NCBI RefSeq assembly: GCF_016863135.1
Contig: NZ_BOOH01000014.1
Coordinates: forward strand, 120,819-184,818
Reading direction: 5' to 3'
DNA from: Planobispora longispora
Lineage (GTDB): Bacteria; Actinomycetota; Actinomycetes; Streptosporangiales; Streptosporangiaceae
DNA: 64,000 bases
How positions within the stretch are numbered: the stretch's first letter is position 1; every line of letters begins with the position of its first letter. The notes beneath the pieces are model-generated. The model saw nothing but the letters and a program-made list of their open reading frames with translations, was not told where the DNA came from and did no database searches. Below are positions 52,244-59,752 of the stretch, piece by piece. The position numbers and the translations under genes were made by a program.

Positions 52244-52843
52244 ATGAACCCCCGTGTTCCCTTCATCGCCGCGCCCCTGCTCGTCCTGGCCTACGGAGTG
52301 ATCCGCATCATCGACGGCCTCGACGGCAGCCGCGGACCGGGCCCGGCCTGGACCACCGGCCATCTGGCCTTCATCGCGGCACTAGTGCTGTTCGTCCCGA
52401 TTTTCTGGCAGATGCGCCGGATGGCGGGCAGGGACACCATCGCCACGGTGAGCGCCGTGACCGGCCTCGCCGGAGGGGCCGCCTTCCTCGCGCAGTTCAC
52501 CATCGACATCGTGGTCGGATTCATGGCCGCCGATCACGCCGCCATGGGCGTCCTGTTCGACCGGGTCCAGTCCGTCCCCGGCGTCTCTCCCGTGGTCTAC
52601 GTTGCCGGCCCGGCCCTGTTCTGCGTCGGACAGCTCGCCCTCGCCGTCCGGCTCGCGCTCCTCGGCCGCGTCAAGGCGTGGGTTCCCGCCCTGGTCCTGG
52701 CCTACTCGCTCCTGCCGTTCATCGACAAGGACCTGATCCCGCTGGGCGCCGTCTGCCTGCTCGTCTCCTTCATCCCCCTGGCCCGCCAGGCCGCCGCTCC
52801 CGTGCCCGTCACCGCTCCCGCCTCCGCTCCCGTCCGCGCGTGA
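52244..52843 (+). CDS. six-helix membrane protein
   Basis: Protein of 199 residues from MNPRVPFIAAPLLVLAYGVI (GGGAG upstream). Six hydrophobic segments are visible, including HLAFIAALVLFVPIFWQM, GGAAFLAQFTIDIVVGFMAA and VVYVAGPALFCVGQLALAVR. No catalytic motif and no known family. It is divergent from the kinase gene. A 7-bp TGACGTG repeat (four copies, 52840-52869) follows the stop. Confidence 0.75.
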   Translation: MNPRVPFIAAPLLVLAYGVIRIIDGLDGSRGPGPAWTTGHLAFIAALVLFVPIFWQMRRMAGRDTIATVSAVTGLAGGAAFLAQFTIDIVVGFMAADHAAMGVLFDRVQSVPGVSPVVYVAGPALFCVGQLALAVRLALLGRVKAWVPALVLAYSLLPFIDKDLIPLGAVCLLVSFIPLARQAAAPVPVTAPASAPVRA

Positions 52844-52869
52844 CGTGTGACGTGTGACGTGTGACGTGT
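52840..52869. repeat. TGACGTG heptamer repeat
   Basis: Four consecutive TGACGTG units beginning at the stop codon of the six-helix protein gene; a short microsatellite. Confidence 0.7.
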
Positions 52870-52934
52870 GGCGCGGGGAGGCGGGGAGGCGGGGCCAGAG
52901 GCGGCCCGGGAGTGGAGCCGCCCGGCCGGGCCGG

Positions 52935-53549
52935 TCACAGAAGATCGAGGAGACGGCCGACGACTCCGGATTCGAGGACGATGACGCACCCGAGCACGAT
53001 GAAGACGGCGGGCACGAGCCGGTGCCCGAACCGCTCGACGGCCGCGATGACCTTCGGATGCGAGCCGAGCCACGCCCCGGCCGCGCACCAGACCGCGGTC
53101 AGGACCGCGAAGACCGCCACGGTGACCAGGGTGGCGGGCAGGCCGACGGTGCGGAACACCGGGGTGTAGACGGAGATGTTGTCCGCGCCGTTGGCGACGG
53201 TGACCCCGGCCACCGACAGCAGCCCGGTCGCGACCGCCGGAGACTCCCCCTCCTCCGTCCCACCGGCGCGAACGACCCCGGCCAGGCCCCACAGGCCGAG
53301 CCCGAGGGGGAGCAGGCCGAGCAGACCGACCCACTCGTCGGGGACGACGGTGAGGCCGAGCGCCGCGACGGCCGAGAGCGCGACCAGGGCGGCGATCCCC
53401 GCGTACTGACCGGTGACGATCTGCCAGGGGCGCGGCTTCCCCCTAGCTCGGGATGACAGGAACAGGACGGTCAGGACGATGATGTCGTCGACATTGGTCC
53501 CGGCGAAGACGGCCGCGGCCGTACCGGCCGTCGCGAGCAGATTGTCCAT
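52935..53549 (-). CDS. CadD-family cadmium resistance transporter
   Basis: Protein of 204 residues with about five helices. TAAAVFAGTNVDDIIVLTVL (the N-terminal acidic TNxDD motif), GQYAGIAALVALSAVAALG, and VAGVTVANGADNISVYTPVF (ANGADNxxVY) are diagnostic of CadD/LysE-superfamily members. Expected to export Cd or another cation or quaternary compound. Start MDNLLATAGTAA. Confidence 0.88.
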   Translation of the reverse strand: MDNLLATAGTAAAVFAGTNVDDIIVLTVLFLSSRARGKPRPWQIVTGQYAGIAALVALSAVAALGLTVVPDEWVGLLGLLPLGLGLWGLAGVVRAGGTEEGESPAVATGLLSVAGVTVANGADNISVYTPVFRTVGLPATLVTVAVFAVLTAVWCAAGAWLGSHPKVIAAVERFGHRLVPAVFIVLGCVIVLESGVVGRLLDLL

Positions 53550-53654
53550 GGCCGGTCAGATTAGGCCCGTCCGATACACGCCGCATGGATGACCCCCGTT
53601 CGGAACCTAAACTCCAAAGCGCAGTTCAGACCAGCTGGAGTACGGTGGCACTTC

Positions 53655-54290
53655 GTGGATATTTATGGATCGATAGCGTCATTCGCCATCGTCGTGGGCC
53701 TGCTCACCCTCACCCCCGGTCTGGACACGGCACTGATCCTCCGCACCTCCCTGCTCTCCAGCAGAAGGTCGGCCTGGGCGGTGGTTCTCGGCATCCAGGC
53801 GGGAACGCTTCTCTGGGGACTCCTGACAGCTGCCGGCCTGGCCGCTCTTCTCTCGGCTTCCCAGCTCGCCTATGAGGTGCTGCGCTGGGCCGGTGTCGCC
53901 TACCTCCTGTGGATGGGCGGCCAGATGGTGTGGCACAGCCGCAAGGGCGCCGCGAGCGAGGCGACGCCGGTGGAGCAGCCCGGCGACGGACGATGGTGGC
54001 CCGCCTTCCGCCGAGGTCTGCTGACCAATCTGCTCAACCCGAAGATGGGCGCCTTCTACGTCGCGGCGCTTCCCCAGTTCATGCCGGACGACGTGCCCCA
54101 CGCCGTGATGGGCGTCCTGCTGGCCGGTGTCCACGTCTGCGAAGGGCTGCTGTGGAGCGCCCTGCTCATCGGGTTCACCGGTCTGGTGCGCGGCTGGTTG
54201 CAGAGGCCGTCCGTCAAGCGCGGCATGGACCGGCTCACCGGCGTCATCGTGATCGGTTTCGGCCTGCGGCTGGCGACGCAGCAGCAGTGA
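53655..54290 (+). CDS. LysE-family translocator
   Basis: About 211 residues from GTG 53655 (VDIYGSIASFAIVVGLLTLT). The LysE/RhtB pattern LTPGLDTALILRTSLLSSRR, the AVVLGIQAGTLLWGLLTAAG helix and LLTNLLNPKMGAFYVAALPQ (the NPK motif) are present, with six helices in all. It exports amino acids or related solutes. It is divergent from CadD, which belongs to the same superfamily. No good ribosome site is visible at the start. Confidence 0.85.
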   Translation: MDIYGSIASFAIVVGLLTLTPGLDTALILRTSLLSSRRSAWAVVLGIQAGTLLWGLLTAAGLAALLSASQLAYEVLRWAGVAYLLWMGGQMVWHSRKGAASEATPVEQPGDGRWWPAFRRGLLTNLLNPKMGAFYVAALPQFMPDDVPHAVMGVLLAGVHVCEGLLWSALLIGFTGLVRGWLQRPSVKRGMDRLTGVIVIGFGLRLATQQQ

Positions 54291-54352
54291 GCGGATGATC
54301 GATTGTCTGATCGACCGTCGATGAATCAGCCGAAGACGTGATCGTGGGTGGA

Positions 54353-54934
54353 TCAGTCGAAATCAGTACAGGTCAAGTACCAGTCACCGGTCAGGTGAGT
54401 GACCTGGGACTCCTGGATATCGTGCAGGCGTCCGCCTGGCACATGAGCGAATCTGCACGGTTTCAGCGTCCCTCCGGAGCCACCCACCCCGAGCTGCGCG
54501 ATCCCTTGCCAGCGTCGGGCCCGGTCGATGGAGAACACGCCGACCCGTTCCTCACGGAAGCTCCACCTCTCCCTTTCCGGCAGAGAGGCCGCGTACTCCG
54601 TCAGGGCGGGCTCGGAAACCGCGAAAGCGACGCGCAGCGGGATCCCCGAACCGACCAGGGCGAAAACCGCCGCTCCGGCAAGCGGCAGGAGACAGACCCA
54701 CCAGCTGCGCCGATGGCGGTGACTCGCCAGGAGCGCCACCCACGTGCACAGCGACACCAGCCATGCGGAGACGGCCGCGATGGTCAGCGAGATGTCCCCG
54801 CCGGGGCTCGCCGCCGCGAGCACCGTCAGCAGTGAACCGGCGGCCACCGGACCGGCGAAGGCCAACGACCGCCAACCATTCCTGGACGCCACAGCGGGGG
54901 AGTCGACGACGGGCGAGGCAACCACGCTGAACAC
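54353..54934 (-). CDS. membrane protein of unknown function
   Basis: Protein of 193 residues with three helices (LAFAGPVAAGSLLTVLAAAS, LTIAAVSAWLVSLCTWVALL, WWVCLLPLAGAAVFALVG). An extracytoplasmic domain follows, with EYAASLPERERWSFREERVG, VFSIDRARRWQ, CRFAHVP and a final DWYLTCTDFD. Two Cys there may form a disulfide. It resembles small membrane proteins of ESX-type loci, but I cannot name a family. Preceded by a 17-bp repeat array. Confidence 0.65.
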   Translation of the reverse strand: MFSVVASPVVDSPAVASRNGWRSLAFAGPVAAGSLLTVLAAASPGGDISLTIAAVSAWLVSLCTWVALLASHRHRRSWWVCLLPLAGAAVFALVGSGIPLRVAFAVSEPALTEYAASLPERERWSFREERVGVFSIDRARRWQGIAQLGVGGSGGTLKPCRFAHVPGGRLHDIQESQVTHLTGDWYLTCTDFD

Positions 54935-54942
54935 CCTACGCA

Positions 54943-55021
54943 GCCCTCGGGAGTGAGAACACCCTCGGAGTGAGAACGCCCTCGGAGTGAGAGCGACCTC
55001 GGAGTGAGAGCGACCTCCAAG
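54943..55021. repeat. 17-bp tandem repeats
   Basis: About 4.5 copies of CCTCGGAGTGAGAACRC and close variants. They lie in the spacer between the WXG100-like gene and the membrane protein gene. Confidence 0.65.
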
Positions 55022-55058
55022 GGCGAGGACGGCGGCATGGCGAGCGTGCCCGGTGGTT

Positions 55059-55331
55059 TCACCTCACGGCCGAGGAAGACCGGGCCACCCGCTCGGGCGC
55101 GGCCCGCAGCTCGTTCTCCAGCTCTTCGACGATCCGCTGGGTGAGCACCCGGAGCCGCGCCCTGCGCCCGGTCAGCTCCTCGCCGAACTCCCGTGCCGCC
55201 GGGCCCGTCCAGACCGCCCTGCCGGTGAACGCCGCATGCGCCGGATCCAGCGCCGCCTCCAGCTGCGCCGCGTGCATACGCACCTTCGCCAGCGCCCGCG
55301 CCAATTCCTCTCTGCGGGGATTGGGGGCCAT
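55059..55331 (-). CDS. WXG100-like small protein
   Basis: Protein of 90 residues from MAPNPRREELARALAKVRMH. Two long helices are joined by RAVWTGPAAREFGEEL, which contains the WxG (WTG) turn, and the second helix runs through RIVEELENELRAAPERVARS. Size and layout match WXG100/ESX proteins, which fold as helical hairpins and are exported by type VII secretion. The partner may be the nearby DUF6571-like protein. No ESX machinery is in the window. Confidence 0.7.
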   Translation of the reverse strand: MAPNPRREELARALAKVRMHAAQLEAALDPAHAAFTGRAVWTGPAAREFGEELTGRRARLRVLTQRIVEELENELRAAPERVARSSSAVR

Positions 55332-55444
55332 ATCCACTGGTTCGGGGGCCAAAGGCTTCCCCTTTCTCCTTGGAACGGCTTGCGCGGTCTCCCGGACGAT
55401 ATGAGATGGTGCGCTCAGACGGCCAGCTCTTTGGAGGATATCCA

Positions 55445-55897
55445 ATGCCCCGTTCCAACCGAAGTCTTCCCGTACGGCTCGGTACGGTGCTCCTGGTGAC
55501 CACTCTGGCCGTAACCGCCTGCGGCGAGAGGGAACCGACGGCGGCAGAGGCAGGCGCGACTCTCAAGACGCATATTCTGCAGCTTCTCGACGAGGTCAGC
55601 GCCCAGAATGTCCAGGTCACCGACCCGGGAGGCAAGGACATTCCCTGCGCCGACGGCAAGGCCAAACGCACCTTCGCCGCCACCGGCCTAGACATCGCTG
55701 GACAGACGAATCCCAGAATGCTCAACACCCAAATGCTTGGCGCATTAAGCGGTTTCGCCGACTACAAAATGACCGGACCGGGTGATGAAAAATTCAGTGT
55801 TACTAGTGAAGCAATGAAGACCTTGCTTCACATGGACTCATCGACGGACGGACAGTACATAGTCCGAGGGGAGACCGAATGTCTCAATCGGTCATGA
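55445..55897 (+). CDS. small lipoprotein
   Basis: Protein of 150 residues after GGAGG. The signal peptide ends in LLVTTLAVTAC (lipobox, Cys about 26). The mature part (about 125 residues) has Cys at CADGK and near the C-terminus (ETECLNRS) and no known domain; AAEAGATLKTHILQLLDEVS suggests a helix. It is convergent with the DUF6571-like gene, overlapping it by 14 bp at the 3' ends. Confidence 0.75.
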   Translation: MPRSNRSLPVRLGTVLLVTTLAVTACGEREPTAAEAGATLKTHILQLLDEVSAQNVQVTDPGGKDIPCADGKAKRTFAATGLDIAGQTNPRMLNTQMLGALSGFADYKMTGPGDEKFSVTSEAMKTLLHMDSSTDGQYIVRGETECLNRS

Positions 55898-57926
55898 GCT
55901 TGTCCGTATAGAGACGGGCTCTCTCGAAGGCAGGCTGCTTCGCGCCTTCGAAGTACTGCGCCTCGCGACGACTCAACTGCCCGAACGCGAACTTATCCCC
56001 TTTGCCCATGCCGTTGTCGACGAACCACTGATCAAGGGCTTGCAGCCCTGCTTTCCCCTGCTTGGCAATCTCACTGAAAGGACGAAGCGCGCCGTCTGAA
56101 CCGACGATAGAGCCCGACGGGTCCACCTTAGGAGAGAACCCCTGCGTCATGAGAAGCCGAGCTGCTTCATACTGGCGAGCCAAGGTTTCCGCCCCGTCCA
56201 GCTTCTGGATCTCTTCCACTTGCATCTTCGAATCGCGCCCATAGGTGTAGTACGCAGAGACTCCGGTGGAGAGCGCGGTCCAAGTCCTAGGGATGGCGGA
56301 GAAGGGACTGATCAGTCCAAGAACTCCCAGGGCTCCGCCCACGAGGAAGCTCTCAGCGTCTTCGGCGTCCTCGACGCCATCGTCCTTGGGCTTGAGAACT
56401 CTCACGGCAGCAGCCAACTCGAAGCCTCGTACGTTCCCCAAGGCTGCGAACAAGTTGTCCAGCGCGGTGACATCTCCACTACTTTTCGCCATCTCAGCGG
56501 CATGCGGAAGCATGCGATGGAGAAGCTTGTCCATGCCGTCGTCGAAAGGACTGCGGGTATCCGGGGTTCCAGCGAAGGTGGTCATGAAGCGGAAGGTGTC
56601 TTCGGGGCTCAGCCGGAAGGCACCGCGCAGTCCCGGGGGCGGTGCCCACTCGAACAGGCCGGGAGCTCTCTGCATGGCGCTGTCCTCGGCCACGTCGACA
56701 TCGCTGAGGTTCGCCCCCAGGGTGATCTCCGTGGCGTACGAACCCGCGATCTCCGCCAGGTGGATCCGGGTCTCGTCGCGCAGCGGCCACTCATCTGCCG
56801 TGGTCATCACGGTGTAGGCGAAGAAAGCCGACTCATGGCCGTGCTTGCCGTCCTGCTCGTCGTAGGCCCCGGAAGCCGCGGCCAGGAGCCGCCCGAAGGC
56901 ACCGGCGACCTCCGGTGACATCCTCGCCCGCTCGTTGAGCCCTTTGAGGAACTCAGCCAGCTCAGGCCTGCCGTCCCACTTCTCCGGTGAGCGGGGCAAG
57001 CTGCCGAAGGGCAGGGCAAGGGTGGGAGGGACCGGGCCGGGGCCGAACCGGGCCGCCGAGCCGATCGCGAGGCGGGCGGCGGCGGGATTGTTCCCCAGTG
57101 CGTTGAGCAGCCCCACCAGAGCCGAACCGCTGATGCGACTGCCGGGGCTCAGCGCGGGTGCGGCGATTCCGGCCAGCCACACGTCCGGATAGTCCCCATG
57201 ACTCAGCAGGGTCGCGAGCGCCTCCATGTCCTCGGCGTCCTCAGGTCTCGTCTTCTCCGCGGCCTTCACCACCGCGGCGAAGCCGGAGATCTCCGCTCCA
57301 CCGCTGACCGCGGAGGCGAAGGCCGTACCGGCCACACGGAGCGCATCAGGGCGTTCGGCCTCGGGCAGACGCCTCAGAGCGGCGGTCACCCGGCGAATCC
57401 CGCCCGGGCCGAGAGCGGCGAAGAACGCGGCGGTGAAGACGACGTCGTACTGGTGCGCCTTCAACTCCTTGAGCACTCCGTTGATCTTGTCGGAGGCGTA
57501 CGGCCCGGCGAAACGGAACTCGTCGGGGTCGATGGCGGCGAACCGCCTGCCCAGGTCGGCGCCCTGGCGCCGGGCTTCGGCGGGAGCCAGCAGCGACGCC
57601 TCCCGGTAAGGCCGCAAGCCCGTGTCGCCCATCCCCCGTATCCCGGGCATGGGCGCGGTGATGGTCGCCACCCGCTGCCGCAGCCGGGGCAGCTGCTGCT
57701 CGGCCCAGCCGCCGATCTCCCGGACGGGGGCGAGTCCTGCGGCGGGCAGGCCGGCGGCCGTCAGTTCCCGGCGGATGTTCTCGGCCTGTTCGGCGATCAC
57801 CTGCCCGGCCCGTTCCAGCTCGCCGATGAAGCCGTTCATCAGCGCCGGGTCGATCCCGGAGAACTCCGGTGCGAGCGGTCCGGTCCCCGGCGGCACAGAG
57901 GGCGTCTCTGCCATGCCGTCCATCAT
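55884..57926 (-). CDS. DUF6571-like large protein, ESX-associated
   Basis: Up to 680 residues; the start could also be MAETPSV at 57914. The N-terminal helices FSGIDPALMNGFIGELERAG and QAENIRRELTAAGL resemble a WXG-type hairpin. The central part contains NERARMSPEVAGAFGRLLAA, ASGAYDEQDGKHGHESAFFA and IAGSYATEITLGANLSDVDV, as in the DUF6571 family. The middle has a hydrophobic stretch (VGGALGVLGLISPFSAIP). Families of this type sit near type VII secretion substrates; a toxin or secreted-effector role is possible but unproven. Confidence 0.7.
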   Translation of the reverse strand: MMDGMAETPSVPPGTGPLAPEFSGIDPALMNGFIGELERAGQVIAEQAENIRRELTAAGLPAAGLAPVREIGGWAEQQLPRLRQRVATITAPMPGIRGMGDTGLRPYREASLLAPAEARRQGADLGRRFAAIDPDEFRFAGPYASDKINGVLKELKAHQYDVVFTAAFFAALGPGGIRRVTAALRRLPEAERPDALRVAGTAFASAVSGGAEISGFAAVVKAAEKTRPEDAEDMEALATLLSHGDYPDVWLAGIAAPALSPGSRISGSALVGLLNALGNNPAAARLAIGSAARFGPGPVPPTLALPFGSLPRSPEKWDGRPELAEFLKGLNERARMSPEVAGAFGRLLAAASGAYDEQDGKHGHESAFFAYTVMTTADEWPLRDETRIHLAEIAGSYATEITLGANLSDVDVAEDSAMQRAPGLFEWAPPPGLRGAFRLSPEDTFRFMTTFAGTPDTRSPFDDGMDKLLHRMLPHAAEMAKSSGDVTALDNLFAALGNVRGFELAAAVRVLKPKDDGVEDAEDAESFLVGGALGVLGLISPFSAIPRTWTALSTGVSAYYTYGRDSKMQVEEIQKLDGAETLARQYEAARLLMTQGFSPKVDPSGSIVGSDGALRPFSEIAKQGKAGLQALDQWFVDNGMGKGDKFAFGQLSRREAQYFEGAKQPAFERARLYTDKLMTD

Positions 57927-58023
57927 CCGTCACACGGACACGGGATGCGAGGGTTCACGAGCAGGTCACCGGCCAGTCGATGAACATCGCGTCCCAGACC
58001 GTACGGCAGCACCGATCCGCCGC

Positions 58024-58635
58024 TCATCCAGCCTCCGATGGAGTGCTCCCGCCGGAGGAGCCAGGGTTCACTGGGAGCGTTCGGCCGGTGGGCCGAGTCG
58101 CCCCCAGCCTCCGGGCGCTGGCCGGGGACAGGGTCATGGGGGTGAGCCATCCCTGCCGGGTCAGGACCACTTGAGCCGGCAGCGGGGTGACCGGGTAGAC
58201 CTCGATGCCGCGTGCCCAGTTCATGAGCAGTCCTTCGGTGCCGCCGGCGTCGACCAGGACGATCGAGATGGGCTGACCGTCTCCGGCCCAGGTGTTCCAG
58301 ATCGCCCACCCTTCGGGCCGGGCTTCGATGTCCAGGCGGGCGCAGATCTCGGTGTAGCTCTCCTGCATGTCGACGGGGACGGCATGCGGTCGGAGGATGA
58401 CGACCCCGGCGAGTTTCATCGGCGGAAGCTCCCCATCGAGGCAGCCGTCTCCGTCGAAGTGGTAGTGACGGAGGTGACGGGCTGTTTCGATCACTGCTCG
58501 CTGGAGGGGGGTGGTCTCACCGGAGACGCCGGTGAGGGTGAGCCATCCTTCACCGCCTGCAGCGTCGACGATGGCGCGCGCCAGGTGCTCGATGTGACGG
58601 AAGTACTCGATCTCACTGAGGTCGGTTCGGGACAC
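58024..58635 (-). CDS. protein of unknown function
   Basis: Protein of 203 residues starting MSRTDLSEIEYFRHIEHLAR. An alpha/beta fold is suggested by WLTLTGVSGETTPLQRAVIE, ESYTEICARLDIEARPEGWA and PISIVLVDAGGTEGLLMNWA. There is no signal peptide. Because it follows an ESX-type large protein and has an immunity-protein-like size and acidity, an immunity role is one hypothesis only. Confidence 0.6.
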   Translation of the reverse strand: MSRTDLSEIEYFRHIEHLARAIVDAAGGEGWLTLTGVSGETTPLQRAVIETARHLRHYHFDGDGCLDGELPPMKLAGVVILRPHAVPVDMQESYTEICARLDIEARPEGWAIWNTWAGDGQPISIVLVDAGGTEGLLMNWARGIEVYPVTPLPAQVVLTRQGWLTPMTLSPASARRLGATRPTGRTLPVNPGSSGGSTPSEAG

Positions 58636-58791
58636 CGCGACAGTGTGACATCAGGTCACGAGCTTGAGCATGCGGGTTATCGGGCCTTCGGGGATCGGCG
58701 ACCCGGTTGAACAGCGGTTGTGGGCCTCTGGTGCAGCATGCGTCCGCTGAGAGCCCTCACTGCCCGAAGGAGAACCGAAGCCGGGCATTGA

Positions 58792-58959
58792 TCAGGAAGT
58801 TGAGCCGGTGACGCAGGTCGCACGGCCGAATCCGTCGTCCGGATCCGCTCGCTGTTCGGCCGGAATGGCCCTGTACTCGGCGAAGTACTTCTGAGCCCGG
58901 TCGTTCACGGTTCGGAGAAGGTCGTCCCAGGGGTAGCGGGGATTATCGGAGGTCGCCAT
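58792..58959 (-). CDS. 55-residue hypothetical protein
   Basis: Starts MATSDNPRYPWDDLLRTVND and ends GFGRATCVTGSTS. Soluble and charged; the WDD...RAQKYFAEYRAIPAEQRAD part is helical. There is no strong ribosome site. Its position, in line with unknown genes on the same strand, supports it weakly. Confidence 0.45.
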   Translation of the reverse strand: MATSDNPRYPWDDLLRTVNDRAQKYFAEYRAIPAEQRADPDDGFGRATCVTGSTS

Positions 58960-59055
58960 GGCGGGGACCCTAATGGTCATACCCGACAATTCAGTCGAAG
59001 CAAGGCGAAGCCGTACCACCTGCCCCGTTTCGGTTCTGGCTCTGTTTCCCCCGCA

Positions 59056-59427
59056 TCAACCGGCTGTCTCGCTCCAGCCCTCACCGACCCTGGCCAGCAG
59101 CAACCTCACACCGGGTCGATGTCCTCCGCCCCCGGACGGGTCGTCGGCGACGCGGTGCAGCATGTCCGTGGCGTCGCGGACGCGCCTCATGATTCCCTCG
59201 ATGAGACCGACAGGCCCGGCCGACGGGTCCTCGTAGGTCTCGAACCCCGGCTCTGGGTGGAAGCATCCCCACCAGTCCAGCAGCGCTTCCATCGCCGCTC
59301 GGGCGGCCTCCGGGAGGTACCAGTCCGGTCCCGGTATCCGGTCCCAGTCCATGTGCTCCATGGCTCCCCTCCCGATTCTCAGGGCAGGATTTTCGCGCAC
59401 GACCTGGGAGAACGCATCAAGATCCAT
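59056..59427 (-). CDS. protein of unknown function
   Basis: Protein of 123 residues from MDLDAFSQVVRENPALRIGR. Mostly helical, acidic and Trp-rich (MDWDRIPGPDWYLPEAARAA, MEALLDWWGCFHPEPGFETY). No membrane segment or known motif. It is the last of a row of small unknown genes on this strand next to the ESX-like group. Confidence 0.5.
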   Translation of the reverse strand: MDLDAFSQVVRENPALRIGRGAMEHMDWDRIPGPDWYLPEAARAAMEALLDWWGCFHPEPGFETYEDPSAGPVGLIEGIMRRVRDATDMLHRVADDPSGGGGHRPGVRLLLARVGEGWSETAG

Positions 59428-59500
59428 CCCGCATATATCCCGCGAACACCGGCCGAGGGCCGCTCACGGCGGCGTACGGCTGTGCGTCCTGGAAACGATC

Positions 59501-59542
59501 AACGGCGCCTCGACCAAGGAAACCCCTGGTCAGGCGCCGTTT
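59501..59542 (-). terminator. terminator of tRNA-Ser(TGA)
   Basis: Stem AACGGCGCCT-(C)-GACCA / TGGTC-(A)-GGCGCCGTT around a short loop, 12 bp past the tRNA 3' end on the minus strand. Confidence 0.65.
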
Positions 59543-59553
59543 GGCGTGCTCGG

Positions 59554-59642
59554 CGGAGAGCGTGGGATTCGAACCCACGAGGCCGGTCACCCGACCTAGC
59601 GGTTTTCAAGACCGCCGCCATCGTCCACTAGGCGAGCTCTCC
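59554..59642 (-). tRNA. tRNA-Ser (anticodon TGA)
   Basis: An 89-nt class II tRNA on the minus strand: acceptor GGAGAGC/GCTCTCC, anticodon loop CTTGAAA (TGA), long variable arm, T-loop GGTTCGAATCC. CCA is not encoded. Confidence 0.95.
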
Positions 59643-59647
59643 TGGGC

Positions 59648-59669
59648 GACGCGTCTCGGGAGACGCGTC
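59648..59669. repeat. GACGCGTCTC inverted repeat
   Basis: Perfect 10-bp arms around GG, just upstream of tRNA-Ser. Possibly part of a terminator or promoter region. Confidence 0.5.
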
Positions 59670-59698
59670 AGATTGCACCTTAGTCTCTCACGCCCCGG

Positions 59699-59743
59699 TA
59701 CGGCAGACGCCTCATCTCAACCGTCCGTGAGGCGTCCGCCGTA
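59699..59743. terminator. hairpin after the ParA-like gene
   Basis: TACGGCAGACGCCTCA and TGAGGCGTCCGCCGTA (one mismatch) with a 13-nt loop, 10 bp past the stop of the ParA-like gene on the minus strand. Confidence 0.65.
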
Positions 59744-59752
59744 CCGACCGGC

